From positions 412,436,031-412,500,030 of the forward strand of contig NC_066583.1 in assembly GCF_024323335.1 (NCBI RefSeq): a stretch of 64,000 nucleotides of DNA. Reading direction: 5' to 3'. Origin of the DNA: Lathyrus oleraceus. Its lineage: Eukaryota > Streptophyta > Magnoliopsida > Fabales > Fabaceae. The notes under the pieces were generated by a model. It was not told the DNA's origin. It did no database searches and saw only the letters and a list, made by a program, of their open reading frames with translations. This document shows positions 11,904 through 23,623 of the stretch, piece after piece (position 1 is the stretch's first letter; each line of letters opens with the position of its first letter). The translations under genes were made by a program, and so were the position numbers.

Positions 11904-12745
11904 GGTCTGTAAATATTTGCAAATGATACCTTAGTTCCTTGAAATTTTTGTGTGATGAATGTTATAATGCGCATGAATGCATGAATGCAACAATCACAAA
12001 TAAGGGATCACACACAAGGCAAACAAAGGTCAAGAGATGAATCAAGTCTTTGTCAAGATCAATCATCCATTTTGGTGGATTATGGTTTACACTTTATCAA
12101 CACCCAAGTTCCATTGATATTGACAAGACTTGACTGGATCAACCAAGAATCAAGGGTTTGTTGTGAGTCACGAGCATGGAGTCTGGGTAAGAACCATCCC
12201 AAAGGAGTGAACTAAGGATAAAAACCTGTAGATCATGTTCTAAAAAGTTCCCAGAGTCTTAATTCCATCTATCGGATATTACAGGTTAAGATGACTGACT
12301 CATCGACCCATAATATTCTCAAGAGAAACTTGTATGAGTGTATTATCGCGTAACAACTGTTATCAAGTCTACACTTGAACAGTTTCCGCACTACGTCCTA
12401 AATAGGCCAAGATGGGTTAAATGTTCTAAGGTCTTCAGCTTCTCAGACCCAATTAGAGATAGTAATTCCTAACCACAAATACTTGTGTGACATTTCCAAA
12501 TCCAAAGGAGTCTCCACTGAGCAGATGGGTCTCAAGCCAACTTGTTAAGGACTACTCCACACAAGTCGAACATGACTATACCATCCTCCTATCTTAATTG
12601 CACTCAAGTTCGGGTTAGAACTTATCTCACCACTTAGAGATCACCAAGCACAACAAGCAGATTATATCACACATGCATATATACAAACATCACATATATA
12701 CAAATATATTCACACAAAAAGTAGGCTAAACCCACTGGAGACTAC
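11904..12745 (-). other. Ogre 5' leader between primer-binding site and ORF1
   Basis: Non-coding leader. It shares long stretches with the leader of the third Ogre at 32406-33064, for example ATTTTGGTGGATTATGGTTT followed by TTATCAACACCCAAGTTCC at 12070-12115 and 32580-32625. No protein is supported. Confidence 0.75.
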
Positions 12746-12763
12746 TCCCCAGCAGAGTCGCCA
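12746..12763 (-). other. Primer-binding site of the second Ogre
   Basis: The minus strand reads TGGCGACTCTGCTGGGGA, nine bases after the LTR end (CA, complement of TG at 12773-12774). This is the primer-binding sequence usual in legume Ogre elements, which are reported to use a tRNA-Arg primer. Confidence 0.8.
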
Positions 12764-15716
12764 CTTAATTTCTGTAGCAGAAAATTCATGATCATCAAGC
12801 TATTGACAAGCTGGAGATCAATTAACAAGAGTCGCCATCGCGCTTTTATTGTTTCCAAGGGAAAAGGGAAAAAGCACGAACAAAACCCAAAAGTAATAAG
12901 TTTTCAAATAAAAACTAATAAAAGTCAGAGATCACAGGTAAGAGGGTTAGTTAAACAAAGGGAAGGTGTTAGCACCCAAAGTGTCCTAGGTACTCCTAGG
13001 GAGCCATTTTTGTGTGCATATGTATTTTGTATAAAGTGATTTTTACAAACAAATAGAATGGGGGGATGAGAAAAGAATTCATTAATTATATTTTTGTGTT
13101 TGACAAGACCTTCGGACTTGTGCCTACGTACCAACATAAAAATGAGGGATCAAAACCTCGTAGTTCGTGATACAAATTTCAAAATGGATGCATTGGTTTT
13201 AACAAAAATTAAGTTTGAAAGGCACAAAGGCCTAAAAATGGTTTGAATGAGTTAGTTTTTTTTGGCTTTTTTGAAAGTTTAAGTCAAGTATAGTTAAGTC
13301 TATTTACAGGTTCGATTTAAGAAAAGAAGTTTGAAAATACAATGGCATAAGGCCAAAGTTTCTATCTTTTTGCAAAAGTGGTCAAAGTTTAGAACAAAAG
13401 TAGTTCACACAAAGAGGGTTTTGAAAAATGGAGGGAAAGATTTTGAAATTAAAGAAATGGGGATAAGATGAAGAGACTATCCTATGTACAAAATTAAAAG
13501 TTTAGAGTTGAAAAGATCTGACCAAATGGGTAGCAATCCAATAGACAAGTATGTCAATAGAAACCCAAAATTCTCTTGGACTTTTAGAATCAAGCAATAC
13601 ACAAATGCACAATTAAATTATCTTGAAGAGCAAGGCATCAAATAAAGATGGCCACATCCAAGTTTATTCATTTCATGATCTTCTTCAAAATAACCCATGT
13701 AACAATTGAATTCCACAAGTCACAGGTTCAAAATAGCAGCTTCACAATGATCATGTTGCAGATGAACTTAGAGAGGTCTTCAAAGATGTATCAGATGAAT
13801 TTCAAATTTGCAAGCACTTGGTTCTTCAGCAAGTTGGCATTGGCCAAGTCCATTAGCATGGGAAGGTTACCTAGATTCTAAGTCCATTTGTCCAAGATCA
13901 AGCCAACAGTCCACTCAAAAGTTTTTTAGGGTTTTTGTAATTATTATGTACATTAATGGCCAAAGACCAAACAAACAAGCAAAGTATACACAAACAAAAT
14001 ATATCACACAATATGGTCCAAATGGACAAAGTGAAAATTGCATTAACATAAACAATTAGAATGATGTGAACAATGGCAAATGAAATAAAGTGCTAAAAGT
14101 AAATTGCATTAAAGTAAAAGCTTGAAATTAAAAGTTAGTAGTTAGTAAGTAAAGAGTCAGTATTGTTTTTGCTTTTGCTTTTCATTTCAAGACATTCTTT
14201 GGATAACACTCAACCCACTTATCACAAGCATGGACCCTTGAACCAAAACATCTACCAAAGGAAGGAAAGAAGGCCAAGTTTCCACACAATACCATGAAAG
14301 AGGGGAGACTTACAATCTCACTAACTAGAATGCTTATGCCCTTTATGTCACAAATTTAGCGTTATGTTAAGCAATCGTAATTGAACTTATGTAGAAGTCA
14401 CAACTATTTGAAGTCGGACAATAGAATTTTTGGTGTTAATGCATGTTAGAGACATAGTATAATGGACTATGCTCATGAAACATACCACACACACAAAATA
14501 TGCAAAAAGTGTGGCCTAATCTCATCCATACTCATGTCAATTTTTCAATCAACTAGCATTAGGACTTTCAGATGTCATAGGTCAAATGGAATGAATGAAT
14601 AAAGAAGGGAAATAAGATGAAGTGGGAGGGGGATGAATGAAATCACAAATTGGTCAAATGAGGACTTTTACCAAATTAATATCATTCATTCATTTTGGGA
14701 GATGGAATGTACATTCCGTCAATCCCCTAAATCCAATGATATTAATTTGACAAAGTCAAATAAACCTTGACCAAGGCCCAACAACAAGACTCAAACATGA
14801 ACAAAGTCATCACAATTGGTCAACAAATTTATTTGACATTTATTCAAATTAAAAAAATATTAAAATAGTGCATTTAAATTAAATATGATTTGTCCAATTC
14901 CTAAAATCTCATCAAAACACGAAAGAAATGGCCATGAGATTTATCATAGGTCAAACAAGGTCAAAGGACCTTGGAGAAAAAATTTCATAATTTTTGGACA
15001 TTTAAAAATATTTTTAAACAAATAAATACAAATGCAAAATAAATTAATTCATGAAAAATATTAATAATGATCTAAAAAATAATTTTAATTCAGAATATGA
15101 AAGAGAAAAATATTTGAATTTTTTTGGTGAAAGCCCCATATTTTTTGGATCAATATTGAATTTAATATGAATTATTGAAAATAATGCAATTAATATAAAA
15201 ATTCAGAAAATCAAAAAACGTGGATCATCTGATCTCCCTCATTAATTGAGGTGGCAGATCAGATGGTCCCTAGCGCTCATTCCATATGGTCATTAGTCAA
15301 TTGTGATGCACATGTGGTAATTAAAAAGAACACTCAGGATTAAAACATAATGAATTGATCATATGGTTCAGAGTCTTGCCAACGCATCACCGGAGCCAGA
15401 GCTCCGATCATCTTCTCCGGTGGACCTCACCGGAGTGGTCCACCATCAACCATCACCAAAATGAAAAATAAGGACATGATTTTAATGTAAAAATGGCACT
15501 GAGCTCGAATTTGGCCTCAATTCACTCAAACTCCAAGTATATTGAGAGATACATGGAGTTGAAATCTGAGGTACATGAATTGAGTTGCTTCGATTTGGCC
15601 TCAAAGCAACTCAATCTTCTTGCCTACATTGGTAGGACTTCAGACAACCAAAGTGAGGGTTTGAGATGGGGGATCACAGTTGGCGCGAATGTGTGTTGAT
15701 TTCTGAGCAATTGAAG

Positions 15717-15728
15717 CTATATTTATAG
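15717..15728 (-). promoter_or_regulatory. Probable TATA box of the second Ogre's LTR promoter
   Basis: The minus strand reads CTATAAATATAG. A homologous CTATAAATAG lies at 36220-36229 in the third Ogre's LTR, at a comparable place relative to surrounding conserved blocks. Confidence 0.55.
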
Positions 15729-16969
15729 CCAAAACAGTTGATAATTGCACACTTCAAATCACTTTCCAATTTTGGCAAATGGTGATGTAAGGGTGCATGG
15801 TCGTGCATAGGCCCATGAAATCATTGCTTGAGGTCCACAAATGAATGTTGGATGGTCTAAAGTAATCTTGGATTGCAAGGCAAGTGTGCATTGATGTTTG
15901 AAGTTTGATCCTTGCCAAGTGATATCACCATGTTCAAGCCATGCGCAACTTATGCATTCCTTGTCCAAAATGAATGAATTCGAGCTCTTTGGAAAGTTGA
16001 GATCAATAGGAACAACTTTCATGTTTAACACTTTTTCATTTGGAACTTGGAGAAATTTTAGGTGGAAGTTTGGAAAATTTTGACATATCAAAAGTTTTCT
16101 AAGTGTCAAGCCATATGTCTCAATATTCCACCTTACTTAACTTTTTATATGGGCTTCAAATGAGAAAAGTGTCTTCATCAAAGTTGTAGATCTCTAAAAT
16201 ACCTTAAAAATGGTCACCAATTTCATGTTATTTGGATTTTAAATGATAGAGTTATTCATTTTTGAAGTTTGGAAAAATCACTTGTTCAATGGTATAGGTC
16301 AAAAGTGACCTATAATGTAACCTCATACCACATACTCAAAAAAGTTGAATTAGCTCCCACTCCAATCATCAAAGTTGAAGTAGATACATTTAATTGGATT
16401 GTTCAACTTAGAAATCTTTCATATCATAAAAATTGAGCAAGTTATGGCCTTGGTAAGTTGACTTTCAAATTAGAGTTTAGACAAAATGACCTATAATGTT
16501 TCAACATAGAAAATGATTTTCCAAGAAAAACTAGATATAGGTCTCAATATGGAATTTGTTTGGAATGTCATTTAGAGTAAGTTTTCTCTTGGAATCATTT
16601 TCATATGGTGAAAATTGTAGGAGATAGGGTCTAGGGAGACCCAGTTTTGATTAGATGAAATCATCTGGCCAACCACCATCAACCAACTTGATAACCTTCA
16701 ATTCTCTTGACTTTCTTGGCTCATGGTAGATCATATATGCATAAGATGATGAAATTTGAAGTTTCCCTTGAGAAATTTGATCAAATGGTAAGATAGCTTG
16801 TTGGAGAAGTTACTCAAGATACCCAATCAAACTAGGGTTTCCAAGGCAAATCACCCTCAAACTCTTGAAGAAAACTTGATCAATATAACATGTAGAGAAC
16901 ATTGGGACTCATATATGATGTTCATAACCATTATAGAATCAATTCTTGGTTGTGCTCTTTGTTCATGAG

Positions 16970-16974
16970 GGTCT
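16970..16974. repeat. Target-site duplication GGTCT (left copy)
   Basis: GGTCT directly precedes the LTR's TG at 16975. The same five bases follow the other end of the element at 39491-39495. Confidence 0.93.
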
Positions 16975-19900
16975 TGTAGCGGGGATTTCGTTACCTTATG
17001 GTTTATTGACTAAACCAAAAGTAAACATGCAATTCGAGACGCCACCACACTTTTATTTGTCCAAAGGAAAGGCTAAAAAGAGAACAAAAGCAAAGTAAGA
17101 AATTTTATCAAATTAAAAACTAATAAAAATGTTAGAGATCTAGGTAAGGGGGTTGGTTATGAAATGGGAAGGTTTTACGCACCCAACACATCCTTAGTAC
17201 TCTAAGGGAACCTCTTTTTGCAAATGTGTGTTGTAGGTTGGTATTTGTGAAAATATGTGCAAAAGATTGGGGGATGAGAAGAGAATAGATTATATTTAAA
17301 AATTTGTTGTTTGAATGGATGAACCCATTGCCTACGTACCATCATAAAGGTAGGATCAAAACCTCGTAGTTCGGGGTAAAAATCTCAAAGATTGGTGAAT
17401 TGATTTGATCAAAAGCCTTAAGGTCTTTTGTTATCAAAGGGAGAAAACTCAACCTAAACCAACAATCCACCATGTGAGGAGAGCTTCAACATACTAGTGA
17501 GGGGTTAACCCTATAATAAGTATGGAAGACTTATAGTCCAATCACTAAGTATAAGGCGAGGTTTATATCAACCACTATGATAACTCAAACCTATGGCTAA
17601 TGTTTATGAAAAGGTTTTAACAAAGGTGGCCATTGGAACCACAAAAACACTTGAAGTGAGTTATATTTATAAATTAAGTGTATTTACAAAAATGAAGTCA
17701 AAGTTGAATTAAGGTTTATTCACAATGAGTATTAATGAAAAGATTTTGAAAAGTCAAAGGCATAAGGCCTAGGTTTCTAATTTGAAACAAAGTCAAAGTT
17801 TGCACAAAAAGAGTTTGGCTTGGGTTAGAGTGAGGAGAAGAAGAGAAGGGATAATCCTAAAGCATAAAAAGATAGGAGAGAAGATAAAACCCTTGGAGTT
17901 CCTTTTCTTAAAATCATAGAGATGATTCAAGATGCTCCTTTCCTTTGGACTTAGCAAACAACAAGCAATCACACAATTTTTGATTTCAAGCTCCTAGGAT
18001 CTCCATTTGGCTTGTCTCTCTTAACTTGGCTACTCATTACAATGGTCCTTCTTACTATCTCAAGATGGAATCTCTATCACACAAGAGAAAACATCAAAAA
18101 GTTCATAACACAATAAGAGGAATGGACAAAGAATGAGTTTAGATTAGGAGTCCTTTGAAGTCAACTTTGAAATTTAGCATTCTAAAGGCATGAGGCCTAG
18201 TTGCTCTTCAATCAATTTAGCATTCTAAAGGCATGAGGCCTAGTTGCTCTTGAACTCCTTTAAGCATAGGTAAAGTCCTAATTCTAAGTCCTTTCTCCTT
18301 TTTGCATTGGGTTCACACAAAACAAAGACAAAACCAACACAAGGCAACAATATATTTATATACAATAATGAGATCAAATGAGCAAAAGGAAAATGACATA
18401 AACATAAAATATGTGCTCAAGTGAGCAAAGTAAAAAGCAATATGAATAAATGAGCAAGAAGTAAATTTCATTAAAGTAAATTGCAAGAAATTAAATGCTC
18501 AAATTAAAGTTAGTAATTAGTGGTTATGGTAGTTTGTCATAAGACAATTTAGCACTATGTTAAGCAATCGTAAGTGGACTAATGTAGTAGTCACACCTAT
18601 CTGAGGCCGACCAATAAAAATATAGGCAAATAAACACAAGTTAGAGATCATGACTAGTAAGCCAAGCTCCTACAACTTGCCATGCCAAAGTAAAAGAGGA
18701 AAGGCCTTGTATGGACTTTAGGTTTTTTTCTTGACCAAGAAGCAACCTATCTTGGACACAAAGCAACTCACTTGATCATGGATCAAGTTGAGTTTGATTT
18801 GGATCAAAGAAGGTTAAACCCCTCATATGTCAAGACCAACCATAAGACATTAACTCATTGGCCAAAATAAAAAGAAATGAGATGAAGATGAAATGAATGG
18901 AAAAAGAAATAAAGTGTCAAACACAATTGGTCAAAAGTGAATGAAATCATCATCAACCAATGCTAAAAAGAAGAGAAATGAAGATTAGAAGTCAATAAGT
19001 CAAACATATTTTTTTGGTATTTTTGAATTAAAAATAAATGCAAAAATAAAATGAACAAAATATGGTCATACCTCAAATTCAATTCAAATCAACTTCAACA
19101 AGTCCAATTAAATTCTCATAGGTCTAACATGGTCAAACAAGGTTTGACAAATTTTTCCAACAATTTTTGAAATCAGAAACTATTTTAAAACAATTAAAAA
19201 CAATAAAAATAACACAATATGAATTAAAATCTCAAATAAATCTCAAATCAATTAAGAAATTGATGAGACTATTTTTCATTGACTTATCATGATCCATATG
19301 TGTTCAAGAAATATTTTTGGATTTTTCAAATATCAAAAAGTATTTTAAAATAAATTAAACTAATAAAAACCAAATAATTCACAAAAAATATTAAATGAAG
19401 TCACAAAAATAATTAGAAATCAAAATATGAAACTAGATTAGGGTTTCAGTCAAAATGACCTATAATGTTTTGGAATGAATGATGACCTTCCATGTTTCAA
19501 ATGGATTTGTGATGAACATGAAAGTTGTTCGCATGGTTCTTAAGAACATATTTTCTCTTGGGGTCATCTTCATTTGAGAAACACATCAAAAGTTATATCT
19601 CAGTGATTCTCAGTTTAGTCAGATGACTTGACTGGTCAACTTCTCAAGGCCAAACTTCAAATCTTGATGAATGAATGATTGAGGATACTCACATAGGCTC
19701 ATATATGCATAAAATAATTAATTAAAGAACTTACCTTGATTAAATTTGATCATAGGTTGAGGTTGCTTCATGAGCAAGGCACAGTCAAAGCATAGTTGAA
19801 TTAGGGTTTCCTTGGGAAACAATCCTCAAGCCCTTTGGGTTATCTTGATCAAATTAGAAAATTGAGATACTTGGGAGACATATATGATGATTAAGGACTT

Positions 19901-20219
19901 TGTGGACCACTTTCATGCTTTTTCTCATCTTCATCTGGCCATTTCATTGAGCTTAGGAGCCTTCTAGGAGCATTGGGAGCACATGATCACTTGAGCTTCA
20001 AAACAAAAAGAGTTAGTGACATATTTTGTGCTTTTGGTTAGTAAACAAAATAAGAAACACAATAATATACAATTCAAGCATGCCTGGTGGTCTCAAACCA
20101 CTCACATAAGTCCCAACCCTAGGGTTAAGGGGCCACACATGCTATGATTCTTGAGGCAATGCATGGAGCAAATGATATGATGCTTTGAGGGATCTTAGGG
20201 TCAAAATTAGGGTCTTACA
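16975..20219 (-). mobile_element. 3' LTR of the third Ogre (internally deleted)
   Basis: Runs from TGTAGCGGGG at 16975 to GGGTCTTACA ending at 20219 (TGTAAGACCC on the minus strand). It is 3.25 kb, shorter than its partner because about 1.58 kb matching 35351-36932 is missing. At 19436-19442 the text passes directly from GAAACTAGA to TTAGGGTTTCAGTC. The missing segment includes the TATA-like box. It keeps the terminal ~256 bp that the 5' LTR lacks. Confidence 0.9.
18173..18258. repeat. 43-bp tandem repeat, two copies (3' LTR)
   Basis: The unit starts TTTAGCATTCTAAAGGCATG and occurs at 18173 and 18216. The partner LTR has four copies at 34008-34179. Confidence 0.93.
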
Positions 20220-20235
20220 GATGCCCCTATTTAAG
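20220..20235 (-). other. Polypurine tract of the third Ogre
   Basis: The minus strand reads CTTAAATAGGGGCATC immediately before the LTR start TGTAAGACCC. Confidence 0.75.
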
Positions 20236-20689
20236 ATCATTCTAGCCGTAGATATGAAGGTTAAAATCTTCGTCTCGACGAGGTAGAATGAGCTTAAATA
20301 ATAACAAAGAGACGAATTTTGGTCCCTAAGAGACCTCATGATGCAAATGTATGTATGCGAAAATAAAATCTTCACGGTGAATAATTGCCACAAAGTAAAA
20401 GAAATCGGGAGAAACTGAAAGATCCGTAGGAGTAACACACTCGCTAGGGAGACAGAGACTTTGGGGGAAATAGGGTAAAATGCGTGAGCAGGTCACGACT
20501 TGAAAACTTGCTGGGAGACACGAAGGGATTCCATGAAAATAAATCGATGGAAAGACTCGAGCTAACGCAAAGATGCATGTATTGGGGAATATGGCAATAC
20601 AGCAAAACTATCTGCAAAGGATACTTCAGATAAAAATCCGGACTCGGACGAAGATGTCCACAAAGGACTCATCTGAGGAAGAAACCACG

Positions 20690-21565
20690 AGATATTACCG
20701 GTTACTGGGTAATAAACTCAAAAGGAGACATGTTATCAAAACACCAGTTACTGGGCGGAAGAAAAACATGCTCAGGGAGATAGAATATCTAAGACCGGTA
20801 TAAGGGTGAGAGATATCAATCATCTGAAACATCTGAAGAGGACCCAAAAAGCACATCTCAACTCAGGAAAATCTGACTCCACAGGGGACAAAAGTCATAA
20901 TAGGGAGTAGAAGGAAGGAACACCAGGGATACCGGTTACTGGGCATATAATAGGTGACCAACCAGGCATGAATTGGGAATATATCCAAGACACTCATCAT
21001 CCGAAAGGAGGGCTAAAAAAGCAAGCTCGACTTACAGGATGGGCATTCGATTCCACAGGGAAATACGAATCTTACTCGACTGGGGAAGAACAAAGACTTC
21101 GACTGAAGAGCGCATGAGATATATTATCTATTACCGTCATAACATAGATAACATACTCGCATGGAAGATTATCCACAACCGGTTACTAGGTTAATAAAGG
21201 ATAAATCAACCGAAAGGAAAGGACATCGGGATACCAGTTACTGGGTGTAAAATGATGACCAATCAGAAAGGAGAAACAATCATTACCAAACAAGGGTAAA
21301 TGAAAGATGACTCGGCGGGGGATAAATTGCTTGACAAAAGCAATCATCCAAGAGGTATATCACCGGCTACTGGGTGGTATACTCAAAAGTGAAGGAATAT
21401 CAATACCGAATATTGGATATTGATAACCAACAAAGAGGGGATTACATCTACCAGTTACTGGGTAGAAAACCACATAAATAGGACTTACAACTACCGGTTA
21501 TTGGGTAGAAGGCCACAAAGTTCACTGGGGAAAAGGATGGACAATTACTGGTTACTGAGCAATTG
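20690..21565 (-). repeat. Hairpin array with constant GGTTACTG core in the Ogre 3' UTR
   Basis: About ten copies of (A)CC(G/A)GTTACTGGG(T) whose flanks pair with each other. Clear cases on the plus strand: TATTACC/GGTAATA at 20693-20714, AACC/GGTT near 21178-21193, CACC/GGTG near 21361, CTACC/GGTAG near 21450 and near 21493, and CAATTAC/GCAATTG with one mismatch near 21542. The central 7-8 bases stay nearly constant while the arms change together. The layout mirrors the CAAAAGG array at 8150-9660, with unrelated sequence. Confidence 0.78.
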
Positions 21566-23502
21566 AACAACTAAACCACAGGGAACTGCAGGGGATAACA
21601 AGAAAGGAGTCAATCTAGGAACAAACTAGAGAGACACAATCAAACAAGACTCAACCCAATAAGGATATAACTCAGGGGAGTAATTCCATCCCAATACACA
21701 CTTGGGGAGGAAATTGAAACAATAATCATTCACGAGGACATAACTCAGTGAGGAATATAGAAGGAAAGATAGACACTTTCTGCTTATAGGGGCTGACTCT
21801 ATATGGAGAGATCAGACACAAACATCTGCTTAGGAAAGAATATTTCACCAATAGCAGGAGACAACAAGCAAAGATATATGGCAAAGAATGCAACATGAAT
21901 ATCTGAATGCTATGATTATGCATGTATATATGTGATTTGTGTATGATTAATGTTGACAAACAGACATATCTAACACAAACAGGTCCGAGAACTGCAAACG
22001 GACATCCGGTATAACATCTCAAAAGAGAAAGGTCAGGCCCATAGGAGAAATCAATTCTGGTGGGGATGCATCTAATACTAGGAGCCATGGACCACCGTCG
22101 GGGAAAGGCAAAGTCACAGCTGGGGAACATGCAAAGTCGCAGCTTCTAACTGCCGGGGATGTTCCAACAATTCTTGGGAACAGGTGACGGGATATCAATA
22201 AGATCCGTCGTAGAAGAAACTATACTGGGGAACTTATCAAGGAACGAGGTGAAACTCTGTGGGGAACAACCGCCAACCAGATATCCATCAATTAAAACAT
22301 TCCTTTCTAACCGTTGAAGAGACATCTCTGCTGAGGGGAGAAAGAACCAATTTGCTCCGCTGGGGAAGGAAATAACATATCTTCCTCATCACCGTCCAAT
22401 ACTGGAAGAAATCTTCAACCTCGGGGGGGGGGGGGGGGGGGGAGACATGCAAAGTCACAAATTATCAAGCTCGGATCAGGCAACTCCACTAGGGATAGAC
22501 TGTAGGCGACCATACTGGGGATAGTCTGATGTAAGCAACCCTATTGGGGATGAGCTGTAGACAAACTCAAAGGCGACTGCCCTGGCTGAGGGAATTGAAA
22601 ACGAATCCTTCGTCAACATGTGCCATGTTGGGGATGAAAAGGGAAACAAGCCCTTCACCCATTGCTCCAAACAACTTCTCACTGAGGAAACAACTTATCT
22701 GGAAGAGCAACTATGCAGGGATCACACGCTTACTCTACTGAGGACTTCTACCCATACTGGGGAAAGACAAACTTCCTCGTGAATAGCTAGCATATCAAAT
22801 TTTATCAATCTATAAGGGATTTTAGATCAGTCCACACAAGGGATGACAACCACATAATTGATAAAACACGAATGCTAGTGTCAGACTCTACGGGAAGCTG
22901 ATGATGTATCACTCTTTTGCGCTTGCTGAGGAGACAACTTGAAAGCTGATGAAGAGGATATAAGAATGCCAGAATATGAACAAATGTCTTACCCTTTGGA
23001 GATCGTACTATCCTTGGGAGAGCACTGAAGACATTCCATTTATCTTTTAGTCATTGTGAATGTTCACTTTGTTTAAAATAGTTTATAAAACTTTATTTGT
23101 TTAAAACAATGATATTTATCAATTAAAACATGAAATCATTTGTTAAGCAGAAACAAATAAGAGTGCAAAGAATTGGATAAAGGCTCAAATTTATTTGATG
23201 GAATGGTAGTCCGCAAATGGCGAGACTCCATGGATCTTTACAAAATTTGAAATTGGTGATATATATTGGAAAAAGGGCTACATTGAACATAATGACCATT
23301 TCTCCACCAACTCTGAATCCAATGTATTTGAAGCTTCAGTTGGCGATGACTGAGCGAGAATCTTTGACAGACGGCAACTTGTATAACAAAGTCTTGTCAG
23401 GATGCAGTTACTTGCCAAATCCCTAAAATTTTCCTAGATTGCCCCATGGTGAGGTACTCAATCTAGCGGGATATATATTCATTATTTTTCATGTCTCTAA
23501 CT
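21566..23502 (-). other. Remainder of the third Ogre's 3' UTR
   Basis: Non-coding. It is rich in short TGGGGA(A/T)-type phrases (CTGGGGA, TTGGGGATGA) at irregular spacing. It includes a G20 run at 22423-22442. Open frames here are short and show no similarity I recognise. Confidence 0.55.
22423..22442. repeat. G20 homopolymer
   Basis: Twenty consecutive G on the plus strand. The length could be an assembly or sequencing artefact, and such a run can also form G-quadruplexes. Confidence 0.9.
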
Positions 23503-23594
23503 TTTGCCTGGACCACCCTTTCGGGTTTTCAATCCACCGAGACGCTCATTTTTGCCTAAGCCGCCCTTTCGGGTTTTCAACTTAGCGAGCTATT
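23503..23594 (-). repeat. Two copies of a CCCTTTCGGGTTTTCAA element just 3' of integrase
   Basis: Both copies read TTTTGCC, then a variable arm, CC(A/G)CCCTTTCGGGTTTTCAA, then the complementary arm. The arms are TGGA/TCCA in the first copy and CTAAG/CTTAG in the second. The elements sit about 30-120 bp downstream (minus strand) of the integrase stop. Confidence 0.75.
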
Positions 23595-23623
23595 CTGTTT
23601 TTTTTATTTTTATTTTTATTTTT

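Larger units (their letters stand above)
12773..16974 (-). mobile_element. Second Ogre, 5' LTR, first part (interrupted by a nested Ogre)
   Basis: Starts TGTAGCAG at 12773 (LTR 3' end read on the plus strand) and runs to 16974, where the third Ogre is inserted. It resumes at 39491-39760 and ends in GGGGTCTTACA, i.e. TGTAAGACCCC on the minus strand. The combined LTR is about 4.47 kb. It contains the GTGTTAGCACCCAAAG and CTCGTAGTTCG blocks shared with the other Ogre LTRs, several CTCCGG-rich motifs near 15395-15440, and a minus-strand TATA-like CTATAAATATAG at 15717-15728. No coding potential is supported. Confidence 0.85.
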
